A stretch of 64,000 nucleotides of DNA from Actinomadura rupiterrae (GTDB taxonomy: Bacteria; Actinomycetota; Actinomycetes; Streptosporangiales; Streptosporangiaceae). Of this stretch, positions 36,280-44,031 are shown one piece after another. The notes beneath the pieces were generated by a model. That model had not been told where the DNA came from and searched no databases. It saw only the letters and a program-made list of their open reading frames with translations. The stretch is taken from NCBI RefSeq assembly GCF_024172125.1, contig NZ_JAMZEA010000016.1, positions 1-64,000 of the forward strand, written 5' to 3'. Numbering within the stretch: the first letter of the stretch is position 1; the number at the start of each line of letters is the position of its first letter. A program made the translations under genes and the position numbers.

Positions 36280-36516
36280 TCAGTGGATCATGTTGCCGAC
36301 GTTGGCGCCGCCCTTGCACCCGGCGCCCGCGATGCCGAGGACGGCGACGGCGTTGCCGCACACGTCGATCGGGATCGAGATGGGCGCGACGACCTGGTTG
36401 CCGGAGAGCACCCCGCCCGCCCCGCTGGTGTCGATGTCGGCGTTCGCGGGAGCGGCCAGGATCGAGCCCATGACAGCGGCGCTGAGGGCGCCGGTGAGTG
36501 CGAGCTTCTTGAGCAC
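36280..36516 (-). CDS. Short chaplin (hydrophobic aerial-growth protein)
   Basis: A 78-residue precursor. A signal peptide ends at about residue 26 (SILAAPANA). The mature chaplin domain GGVLSGNQVVAPISIPIDVC leads to a second Cys in GAGCKGG; the two cysteines are typical of short chaplins. These secreted proteins assemble into amyloid-like films that let hyphae and spores grow into air. There is no sorting signal, so it is the short class. GGGAGG before the GTG decides the start. It marks the organism as sporulating and mycelial. Confidence 0.9.
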   Translation of the reverse strand: MLKKLALTGALSAAVMGSILAAPANADIDTSGAGGVLSGNQVVAPISIPIDVCGNAVAVLGIAGAGCKGGANVGNMIH

Positions 36517-36684
36517 GGTGAACCTCCCGTACGTGGGGGCCGGGGCCCCGATCTGACAGTCGTCCGTGCGACCGCCGCGCCCGGGCACGGCGTTCACGTA
36601 CGGTAGTTATTCAGATACTCACGCGTAAGGGAAAGGCCGACCCCGGGTTGGGCATCGAAAAGTCACCGCGGGGTAATCGGTTCG

Positions 36685-37398
36685 TTACGGTAGGTTGTCA
36701 CCTTGCCCGCTCTTGACCAAGCCTGTCTCATACGCGAAGACCACCGCCTGGACGCGGTCCCGGAGCCCGAGCTTCATCAGGATCCGGCCCATGTGCGTCT
36801 TCACCGTCGCCTCCGAGACGTACAGCCGCTCGGCGATCTCGGCGTTGGACATCCCGCGCGCGACCAGGTGCAGCACCTCGGTCTCCCGCTCGGTGAGCGC
36901 GGCGAGCGCCTCGTCCGCCTTCTCCCGGCCGCCGTCCGGCAGGTGCAGCGCGAACCGGTCCAGCAGCCGCTTGGTGGTGCTCGGCGCGACCACCGCGTCC
37001 CCGGACCGGACGGCCCGGATCGCCTCGACCAGCTGCGCCGGGCCCGCGTCCTTCAGCAGGAACCCGCTGGCCCCGGCCTTGATCGCGGCGAACGCGTACT
37101 CGTCCAGGTCGAACGTGGTCAGGATGATCACCTTCGGGCCGCCCGCGGCCACGATCCGGCGGGTCGCCTCGATGCCGTCCATCCGCGGCATCCGGACGTC
37201 CATCAGGACGACCTCGACCGGGCTGTCCGCCGGACGCGCGCGCACCGCCTCCACGGCCGCCGCGCCGTCCCCGGCCTCCCCGACGACCTCGATGTCCGGC
37301 TGGGCGTCCAGGACCATCGTGAAGCCCGCCCGCACCAGCTCCTGGTCGTCCACCAGCAGCACCCGGATCGGCTCGTCCACCCAGGTCTCCTCACTCAC
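36685..37398 (-). CDS. NarL/LuxR-type response regulator
   Basis: A 237-residue response regulator. The receiver domain has acidic VDDQE, phospho-acceptor Asp in VVLMDVRMPRMDG (about 68), Thr in IILTTFD and Lys in LLKDAG. The C-terminal LuxR helix-turn-helix is LTERETEVLHLVARGMSNAEI to SEATVKTHMGRIL. Partner of the histidine kinase directly upstream. Target genes are unknown; the adjacent ABC transporter and chaplin are the natural candidates. Confidence 0.95.
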   Translation of the reverse strand: MSEETWVDEPIRVLLVDDQELVRAGFTMVLDAQPDIEVVGEAGDGAAAVEAVRARPADSPVEVVLMDVRMPRMDGIEATRRIVAAGGPKVIILTTFDLDEYAFAAIKAGASGFLLKDAGPAQLVEAIRAVRSGDAVVAPSTTKRLLDRFALHLPDGGREKADEALAALTERETEVLHLVARGMSNAEIAERLYVSEATVKTHMGRILMKLGLRDRVQAVVFAYETGLVKSGQGDNLP

Positions 37399-37418
37399 GT
37401 CCGGCGCTCCCGTCCCTC

Positions 37419-37448
37419 TGCTTCTACGACGTGTGCTTCTACGACGTG
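37419..37448. repeat. Exact 15-bp tandem duplication
   Basis: TGCTTCTACGACGTG repeated head to tail in the 61-bp gap between kinase and regulator genes. Confidence 0.9.
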
Positions 37449-37459
37449 CGGACGAGGGG

Positions 37460-38650
37460 TCATGTTCGGGCCTCCTCGCGGACCGGGATGCGCGCGGTCA
37501 CCGCGAAGCCGCCGCCGTCGCGCGGCGCGGCCTCGACCACGCCGCCGTAGACCGCGGCGCGCTCGCGCATCCCGACCAGGCCGTGCCCGTGGCCGTCGTC
37601 GGGGGCGGCCGCGCCGCGCCCGTCGTCCACCACCGCGACGGTCATCTCGTCGTCACCGTAGTGCAGCGTCACCGTCGCCGAGGCGCGCGGGCCGCCGTGC
37701 TTGAGCGTGTTGGTGAGCGCCTCCTGGACGATCCGGTAGACCGCCAGCGCGCGCCCCTCGGACACCTCGGCCGGCCTCCCGGTGCGCTCCAGCGTGACCG
37801 GGAGCCCGGCCGCCCGGACCTGCTCGACCAGGTCGTCCAGCTGGGCGAGGCCGGGCTGCGGCGCGTACGCCCCGGCCGCGGACTCCTCGCGCAGGACGCC
37901 GAGCAGCCGGCGCATCTCGGCCAGCGCCGTCCGCCCGGTCGTGGAGATCGTCTCCAGCGCCTGCCGGGCGCGGCCGGGATCGGTCTCGATCGCGTAGGCC
38001 GCGCCGTCCGCCTGGACGACGATCACGCTGACGTTGTGCGCGACGACGTCGTGCATCTCGCGGGCGATCCGGGCGCGCTCGGCGTTGCGGGCCAGCTGGA
38101 TCTCGGCGTCCCGCTCGTGCTCCAGCCGGTCCGCGCGCTCCTCCAGCTGGCGCAGGTAGGCGCGGCGGGTGCGCATGTGCAGGCCGAGCACCCAGACGCC
38201 GAGGCTGATCGCGGTGAACGCGACCAGCGGCCCGCGCATCTTGTCCAGCGCGCCGCCCCACTCCCGGTAGGTCTCCAGGACGACGCCGAGCTCGGTGACG
38301 GCCAGCGCCGCCAGACTCCACCGGAACGAGCAGTACGCCGTGACCGTGTACAGGCCCATGAGGACGGTCGTGTTGCCGATGAGCATCTGCGTGTGCATCG
38401 TCCACTGGACGAAGCTGACCAGCGCGACCGCCGCGAACGTCACCCGCGGCCAGCGCCGCCGCCACACCATGGGGACCAGGAGCGCGGTCGAGAGCAGCAG
38501 GTAGCCCGTGAGGGTCAGGTTGTAGCTGTGGATCGGGTCGTGCAGCACGGCCGGGGCGGAGACGAACTCCAGGAACGCCAGCGGAACGAGGAACGCGGCG
38601 TCCACCAGCGTCCGCCGGGCCCGCCACCACTCCCACAGCCTGACCACCAT
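37460..38650 (-). CDS. Sensor histidine kinase (HisKA_3/NarX type)
   Basis: A 396-residue kinase. Residues 1-170 hold about five membrane helices with little external sequence, so the signal is probably sensed in the membrane. A coiled coil follows, then the dimerisation box REMHDVVAHNVSV with the phospho-His, and the ATPase domain (N-box EALTNTLKHGG, G-box DDGRGAAAPDDGHGHGLVGM). It acts with the NarL-type regulator downstream. The membrane-only sensor resembles kinases controlling antibiotic-responsive ABC exporters, which fits the neighbourhood, but this is inference. Confidence 0.93.
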   Translation of the reverse strand: MVVRLWEWWRARRTLVDAAFLVPLAFLEFVSAPAVLHDPIHSYNLTLTGYLLLSTALLVPMVWRRRWPRVTFAAVALVSFVQWTMHTQMLIGNTTVLMGLYTVTAYCSFRWSLAALAVTELGVVLETYREWGGALDKMRGPLVAFTAISLGVWVLGLHMRTRRAYLRQLEERADRLEHERDAEIQLARNAERARIAREMHDVVAHNVSVIVVQADGAAYAIETDPGRARQALETISTTGRTALAEMRRLLGVLREESAAGAYAPQPGLAQLDDLVEQVRAAGLPVTLERTGRPAEVSEGRALAVYRIVQEALTNTLKHGGPRASATVTLHYGDDEMTVAVVDDGRGAAAPDDGHGHGLVGMRERAAVYGGVVEAAPRDGGGFAVTARIPVREEART

Positions 38651-38851
38651 GCCGCCAGCGTACGTATCCCCTGGTCAGCCTGGAATCAATCCGAGGTCGG
38701 ACACGCTGTCAGCCGGAGGTAGCGCGCCGGCGCCCGCTCCGCGTCCGGGGCGCGGCGCCCTCGGCCCGTCCCGGTGGGCGGCTCGCGAGCCGGGCGGACG
38801 CACGCCGCGCGGGCGCGCCCGTGACCGCTCCGGGGGCGCCGCGGAGCGCGG

Positions 38852-38863
38852 TAACGTCGGAGG
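38852..38863 (+). promoter_or_regulatory. Leaderless -10 element for the methyltransferase gene
   Basis: TAACGT then CGGAGG then GTG. The hexamer is exactly 6 nt before the start; the GGAGG is too close to act as a ribosome site for this codon. Confidence 0.55.
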
Positions 38864-39886
38864 GTGGTGGCGTTGACCTGGGCTCCCTGGCGGACCGCGA
38901 TGGAGCAGGCGCTCTACGGCGAGGACGGCTTCTACCGGCGCGGCGAGCGGCCCGCCGAGCACTTCCGCACCTCGGTGAGCGCGTCGTCCCGGTTCGCGGC
39001 CGCGCTGGCCCGGCTGCTCGGCGAGGTGGACGAGGCGCTCGGCCGCCCCGCCCGGCTGGACGTGGTGGACATCGGCGCGGGCTGCGCCGGCGTCCTGCGG
39101 CACCTGCTCGCGCACACCGGTCCCGGCCTGGCCGGACGGCTGCGGCCGATCGCGGTCGAGGTCGCGCCGCGTCCGGACGGCCTTCCGGACGAGATCGACT
39201 GGCGTTCCGCGGTGCCCGAGACCATCACCGGGCTCGTCATCGCGAACGAGTGGCTCGACAACATCCCGCTGGACGTCGTGGAGCAGACCGACGGCGGGCC
39301 GCGGCTCGTCGAGGTCTGCCCGTCGTCCGGGCTGGAACGGCACGGCTCGGTGCCGTCCGCGGACGACCTCGACTGGATCGACGCGTGGTGGCCGCTGACC
39401 GAGCCGGGCGACCGCGCCGAGATCGGCCATCCGCGCTGCATGGCATGGGCGTCGGTCATCGAACGCCTGCACGCGGGGCTCGCGGTGGCCGTCGACTACG
39501 CGCACGCACGAGGAGCCCGTCCGCCCTACGGGACGCTCACGGGGTACCGCGACGGCTCCACGGTCCTGCCCGTCCCGGACGGCTCGTGCGACATCACCGC
39601 GCACGTGGCCCTGGACGCCTGCACGGTCGCCGGAGAACGCGCGGGCGCGAGCGCGTCGCTCCTGACCACCCAGCGGGACGCGCTGCGCGCTCTGGGCCTC
39701 ACAGGCGCGCGCCCGCCCGTGGACCTCGCCCACCGCGACCCGCGCGCCTACCTCGTCGGCCTCCGCACCGCCGGCGAGGAGGCCGAGCTCCTGGACGCGT
39801 CCGGCCTGGGCGGATTCGGGTGGCTCGCCCAGACCGTCGGCATGGCGCTCCCGCCCTCCCTCGCCAAGATCAAGCCGTCCGCCTAG
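38864..39886 (+). CDS. MidA-family SAM-dependent methyltransferase
   Basis: A 340-residue protein of the MidA/NDUFAF7 type. The N-terminal QALYGEDGFYRRGERPAEHF to TSVS matches the family's G-x-x-G-F-Y...F-x-T-S start. The SAM site is VDIGAGCAGVL (69-78). ANEWLDNIPLDVVE (127-140) matches the conserved N-E-x-x-D-x-x-P. C-terminal VDYAHARG and DITAHVALDA also fit. Human NDUFAF7 methylates the NuoD-equivalent subunit of complex I, and an orphan NuoD-like gene lies 4 kb away. Leaderless GTG start. Confidence 0.85.
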   Translation: MVALTWAPWRTAMEQALYGEDGFYRRGERPAEHFRTSVSASSRFAAALARLLGEVDEALGRPARLDVVDIGAGCAGVLRHLLAHTGPGLAGRLRPIAVEVAPRPDGLPDEIDWRSAVPETITGLVIANEWLDNIPLDVVEQTDGGPRLVEVCPSSGLERHGSVPSADDLDWIDAWWPLTEPGDRAEIGHPRCMAWASVIERLHAGLAVAVDYAHARGARPPYGTLTGYRDGSTVLPVPDGSCDITAHVALDACTVAGERAGASASLLTTQRDALRALGLTGARPPVDLAHRDPRAYLVGLRTAGEEAELLDASGLGGFGWLAQTVGMALPPSLAKIKPSA

Positions 39887-39896
39887 CTCGGCGGCC

Positions 39897-39938
39897 GGGG
39901 CTCGACGGCTGGGGCTCGACGGCTGGGGCTCGACGGCT
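39897..39938. repeat. Three exact 14-bp tandem repeats
   Basis: GGGGCTCGACGGCT three times head to tail in the 55-bp gap between the converging methyltransferase and P450 genes. Confidence 0.95.
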
Positions 39939-39941
39939 GGC

Positions 39942-41150
39942 TCAGATTTCGACGTTGAGGGATTCGAGGCCGCGCAGGATGTAGCCGGGCTTCCAGCGCG
40001 GCTCGTCCTTCAGCTTCAGCGTCGGGGCCGCGCGCAGGACCGCGCCGAGCGACTCGGCCATCTCGATGCGCGCGAGCGGCGCGCCGAGGCAGTAGTGGAT
40101 GCCGAGGCCGAAGCTGATGTGCGGGTTGGGGTCGCGGCCGAGGTCGAGCGTATCCGGGGCGTCGAAGACCTCCGGATCGCGGTTCGCCGACGCGAACTGG
40201 AGGGCGACCTCCTGCCCGCGCGGGATGGTGACTCCGGCGATCTCGACGTCCTCCAGCACCCAGCGCTCGAACATCGGCGCGGGACCGTCGTAGCGCATCA
40301 GCTCCTCGACGGCGGTCGGCGCGAGCGCGGGCTCGGCCCGGAGCCGCGCCAGCTCGCCGGGGTTGCGGAACAGCGCCCACCAGCCGTTTCCGGTCGCGTT
40401 CACCGTCGCCTCGTGCCCGGCGTTCAGCAGCAGGACGCAGGTGCCGATCAGCTCGTCCTCGGTCAGGCGGTCGCCTTCGTCGGCGACGCGCGCGAGGGCC
40501 GAGATCAGGTCGTCGCGCGGTTCGGCGGCGCGCGCCCGCGCGAGGCCGCGCAGGTAGTCGGAGAACTCGTTCGCCGCCTGGACGGCCCTGCGCTGCACCT
40601 CGTCCGGCGGGTTCAGCTCGTACATCCCGCAGATGTCCGCCGACCAGGGCCGCAGCAGCCCGCGGTCCTCGGCCGGGACGCCGAGCATCTCGGCGATCAC
40701 GTTCACCGGCAGCGGCTCGGCCAGCTCGGCGAGCAGGTCGCCGCCGCCGCGCGCGGCCAGGCCGGCGGCCAGCTCCTCGGCCAGCCCGCGGATCATCGGC
40801 CGCAGGCCCTCGACCATCCGGGCCGTGAACGCCTTGGACACCAGGCGCCGCAGCCGGGTGTGCGTGGGCGGCTCGACGTCCAGCATCCCGGCGCGGACGA
40901 GGTCCCAGAACGGCTTCAGGAAGTCCGGCTCGGCCTGCTGGCCGAACTCCTCGTGCGTCCCTACATGCAGGTAGGAGCGCCCGAGGCGGCGGTCGCGCAG
41001 CAGCGCGTCCACGTCCGCGTACCGGCTGACGACCCACTGGCCGGTCGCCTCGTCGTAGAACACGGGCCGCTCGGTCCGCAGCCGCTCGAACACCGGGTAC
41101 GGATCGGCGACGAACTCCGCCGACCACGGGTCATAGGACGTCTCGGTCAC
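39942..41150 (-). CDS. Cytochrome P450
   Basis: A 402-residue P450 of normal actinomycete length. The I-helix motif is AGHEAT (Ala in place of the usual second Thr-side residue, with Thr one further on). ExxR is EELMR, the heme-thiolate loop FGLGIHYCLG and the C-helix HTRLRRLVSKAF. The substrate is unknown; no redox partner is adjacent. GTG start 6 nt after TACAGT, so probably leaderless. It shares the same heme-loop wording as the other P450 in the window but differs elsewhere and lacks its insertion. Confidence 0.95.
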   Translation of the reverse strand: MTETSYDPWSAEFVADPYPVFERLRTERPVFYDEATGQWVVSRYADVDALLRDRRLGRSYLHVGTHEEFGQQAEPDFLKPFWDLVRAGMLDVEPPTHTRLRRLVSKAFTARMVEGLRPMIRGLAEELAAGLAARGGGDLLAELAEPLPVNVIAEMLGVPAEDRGLLRPWSADICGMYELNPPDEVQRRAVQAANEFSDYLRGLARARAAEPRDDLISALARVADEGDRLTEDELIGTCVLLLNAGHEATVNATGNGWWALFRNPGELARLRAEPALAPTAVEELMRYDGPAPMFERWVLEDVEIAGVTIPRGQEVALQFASANRDPEVFDAPDTLDLGRDPNPHISFGLGIHYCLGAPLARIEMAESLGAVLRAAPTLKLKDEPRWKPGYILRGLESLNVEI

Positions 41151-41162
41151 CCAGGCACTGTA
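41151..41162 (-). promoter_or_regulatory. Leaderless -10 element for the second P450 gene
   Basis: TACAGT, GCCTGG, GTG on the minus strand, with no ribosome site. Confidence 0.55.
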
Positions 41163-41184
41163 CGTCCCGTGCCGTCATGCCAGG

Positions 41185-43056
41185 TCAGGAGGCCGGAGTC
41201 CGCCGGGTGGCCCAGTGCGTGGTGTCGCCGGACGTCGCGCGGGCGCTGCGGGCGCGCTGCGCGGTCGACTCGACGATCGCGCGCGCCTCGCCCAGCTCGC
41301 GGTCGGCGGCGGCCACCTGGACGAGGCCGGGAGGCGCGTCCACGTGCACGGTCGCGAGCTTGAGCAGCCGCTGGACCGGGTTCACCGTCAGGCGGACGCT
41401 CTGCGCGCGCGCATGAGCGATGACGTCCGTCCGGCGGCACAGCCAGCCGTGCCGAGCGACGAAGATGACGTTGTCGGTGCCCGCGCCGTCCGCCCGGTCC
41501 ACGGTCATCCCTCGCGCGGACGCGGGGAGCAGCGGAACGGCGTCGACGCTCGTCCCAGGGAAGACGAGCGAGACGAGCTGCACGGCCACCGCCCTGGGCG
41601 CGGCCGGAAGGAGCGTGGACGAGAGCGCCTGCCGCTCGCCCGCGTAGCCCGCGACCGTGACGTCCAACCGCGCCCAGCCGAGACCGCGCCAGATGGACGG
41701 CTCGACCACGCCGACCGCCTGGACGCGCCCGGGCGGGACGGTCTGCATCCGCGTCTCCAGCAGCCCGTACCGCAGCCGGATGCCGTCCGGCGACACCGCG
41801 ACCGTGAAGTTCGCGTACATCACCATCGGCGCGATCACCGCGCGGATCAGGCCCAGCAGCGCCGGAAGCGCCACCGCGAACATCGCCGCCTCCTGGAAGG
41901 CGATGAGGAACACCAGCGAGAAGATGAACAGCAGGAAGGTCCCGATCACCGGCAAACGGAGCATCAGCCCGGCCAGCAGCGTGCCGAACGGCACCCGGTA
42001 GACCGGCCGCTCCGGGGCCTCCGGCGTGTGGCCGGGCAGCCCGGCGGCGAGCGCGAGCAGCTCGGCCCGCAGGTCCTGCGCGGCGCGCCGGCCGAGGTAC
42101 CGGAACGCGATCTCGCTGTGCTCGCCGCCCGCCAGCTCCACCCGCACCTCGGCGAGCGAGAACACCCGGGTGACCAGCGGGCGCACCACGTCGATCGCCT
42201 GGATCCGGGACAGCGGGATGCGCCGCACGCGCCGCCTCAGCAGCCCGTTCTGGACGACCAGGTCGTCCCCCTCCACCCAGAACCGCAGCGCCAGCCAGCC
42301 CCAGAGCCCCGCCGCCACCGCGGCGACACCCGCGACGATCGACAGGATCAGGAACCGGAGCAGCACCTCCGGGCTGAGCTCCAGCCCCGCGCCGCTCCGC
42401 GTCCGCGTCATGAGCAGCGGGAACCCGAGCAGGACGAAGTAGATCACCATGATGACGAACGCGCGCAGCGGCGCGGTCGCCCAGTGCAACCGGTGCGTCC
42501 CTACCGAGAACCGCACAGGCGGCGGAGGCGGAGGCGGCGCGTATCCATAGGGCGGCATCGGGAACGGCGGACGCCCCGGGTAAACGTGCGGCGGCCCATA
42601 GGGCGGACGCTGCGGCGGGTACATCGCACCGGGATACATAGGCGGCGCGCCGAAACCGGGCCGCGGGGGGCCGTAGGGCATTTGCGGCTGCGCGCCGTAT
42701 GCAGGGATGAACGTGGGCCGAGGCCGTCCGTCCGGCGGCGCGAACTGCCCCTGCTGCGGCACCCCCTGCGTCCCATAGGGCCCCTGCGGGCCACGCGGCG
42801 GCAACGCCCCTTGAGGGCCGCTATGCGGGTGCTGGGGGCCACTATGCGGAGGCTGCGGACCGCTGTGCGGGTGCTGGGGGGCGCTGTGCGGAGGCTGCGG
42901 GCCGTTATGCGGGTGCTGAGGGCCGCTGTGCGGGACGTGGGCGTTTCCGTTCGGCGGCTGCGGATCGCCTTGGGGAGGCTGGACGTCCCCGTTCGGCGGC
43001 TGGGGGGTGCCGTTGGGGGGCTGGGGGTTGGGGGGCTGGCCCTGGGGTCCGGTCAC
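41185..43056 (-). CDS. Membrane protein with two or more bacterial PH (bPH2/YdbT-like) domains
   Basis: A 623-residue protein. The first ~190 residues are Pro/Gly/His/Asn-rich, with repeats of GPQHPHS and GPQPPHS. Two helices (about 207-260) lead into a bPH2 domain (FWVEGDDLVVQNGLLRRRVRRIPL split here at residues 268-291). Further helices (about 360-410) precede a second bPH2 domain with LRYGLLETRMQTVPPGRV, and a third shorter one follows near VARHGWLCRRTDVIAHARAQ. It resembles B. subtilis YdbT. The GTG overlaps the upstream stop (GTGA), so it is coupled to the smaller PH protein. Confidence 0.87.
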   Translation of the reverse strand: MTGPQGQPPNPQPPNGTPQPPNGDVQPPQGDPQPPNGNAHVPHSGPQHPHNGPQPPHSAPQHPHSGPQPPHSGPQHPHSGPQGALPPRGPQGPYGTQGVPQQGQFAPPDGRPRPTFIPAYGAQPQMPYGPPRPGFGAPPMYPGAMYPPQRPPYGPPHVYPGRPPFPMPPYGYAPPPPPPPVRFSVGTHRLHWATAPLRAFVIMVIYFVLLGFPLLMTRTRSGAGLELSPEVLLRFLILSIVAGVAAVAAGLWGWLALRFWVEGDDLVVQNGLLRRRVRRIPLSRIQAIDVVRPLVTRVFSLAEVRVELAGGEHSEIAFRYLGRRAAQDLRAELLALAAGLPGHTPEAPERPVYRVPFGTLLAGLMLRLPVIGTFLLFIFSLVFLIAFQEAAMFAVALPALLGLIRAVIAPMVMYANFTVAVSPDGIRLRYGLLETRMQTVPPGRVQAVGVVEPSIWRGLGWARLDVTVAGYAGERQALSSTLLPAAPRAVAVQLVSLVFPGTSVDAVPLLPASARGMTVDRADGAGTDNVIFVARHGWLCRRTDVIAHARAQSVRLTVNPVQRLLKLATVHVDAPPGLVQVAAADRELGEARAIVESTAQRARSARATSGDTTHWATRRTPAS

Positions 43057-43916
43057 AGGCCCATGCTCCGTTCCTCGCCCTTGCGGGCGAGCCGGTCGCG
43101 GAGCAGGGCGGCCTCGGCGGCGGGCAGGCCGGGGATCTCGGCGTCGGTCGCGGCGGCGGCCGTGTGCAGCCGGACGGTCGCGATGCCCATCCAGCGGTCC
43201 AGCAGGCCCGCCGAGACGTCCACGAACTGCATCCGGCCGTAGGGGACGACGACCAGGCGGCGCGAGAACACGCCGCTCGTGACGATCAGGTCGTCCTCGC
43301 GCTCGGCGTAACCGTGCGCGTGGTAGGCGAACTCGACCACGACCCAGGACGCGACGAGCACGGTGAGTACGGCGGCGACCCACACCACCGCGGCGACCGT
43401 CCCGCCGCCGCGCCAGAGCAGGAACGCCCCGACCGCGCCGGCCGCGACCGCGCGCAGCAGCGCGACGATCCGCCGGTGCCAGGGGTAGCGCGGGGAGATC
43501 CGGGACCACCCCAGGCCCCCGCCCGGCTCGAAGGCGTCCGCGGCCGGGTAGCCGCCCGCGCCCTCCTGCTGTTCCGCCACCGGATACAACGCGGCACCTC
43601 CGGCACCATTCGAAGGCCGCCCATCCCGGGGAAGCCCTCCGCTGAACGCGCCCCCTCCGGCCTGCCCGTACTGCCCGGGCGGGACGGACGGAGCGCCCTG
43701 CTCCTGCCGCGCGGACGGCACGAGCGGCGCGTCCGGCGGACCGGACGGTACATCGTGCGCATTCCGCGCGGGCATCACATTGTGCCCGTTCCGCGCACCT
43801 GCCGAGGACGCCGCGTCCGGACCGGGCGGCACGGCGGACCCGGCGCCGGGCGGCGGCACGTCGCGCGGACCGGCCGTTTCGCCGGATGTCGGGTCTTCGC
43901 GGTGACTTGGGTTCAT
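43053..43916 (-). CDS. Membrane protein with one bacterial PH domain (YdbS-like)
   Basis: A 287-residue protein. About 140 residues of Pro/Gly/Ala-rich sequence precede two membrane helices (about 150-195) and one bPH2 domain (DDLIVTSGVFSRRLVVVPYG, then MQFVDVSAGLLDR). It forms an operon with the larger PH protein, the same small-large pairing as YdbS-YdbT in Bacillus, where the pair affects resistance to a membrane-active peptide. The function here is unknown. Confidence 0.87.
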   Translation of the reverse strand: MNPSHREDPTSGETAGPRDVPPPGAGSAVPPGPDAASSAGARNGHNVMPARNAHDVPSGPPDAPLVPSARQEQGAPSVPPGQYGQAGGGAFSGGLPRDGRPSNGAGGAALYPVAEQQEGAGGYPAADAFEPGGGLGWSRISPRYPWHRRIVALLRAVAAGAVGAFLLWRGGGTVAAVVWVAAVLTVLVASWVVVEFAYHAHGYAEREDDLIVTSGVFSRRLVVVPYGRMQFVDVSAGLLDRWMGIATVRLHTAAAATDAEIPGLPAAEAALLRDRLARKGEERSMGL

Positions 43917-44019
43917 TACCCCCTAGTCAACCGGAAAGGACGGGCCTGCCGCGAGCCCCGGCCGCGCCCGCTGCGCCCTCCCGGCCGGATCGGGTCCGGC
44001 ACGCGGGCGGGCGGCGTGG

Positions 44020-44031
44020 CACGATGAGGGC
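44020..44031 (+). promoter_or_regulatory. Leaderless -10-like element for the orphan nuoD-like gene
   Basis: CACGAT then GAGGGC then GTG. Position 1 is not T, but A2 and T6 fit the pattern. The GAGGG is too near the start to serve as a normal ribosome site. Confidence 0.35.
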
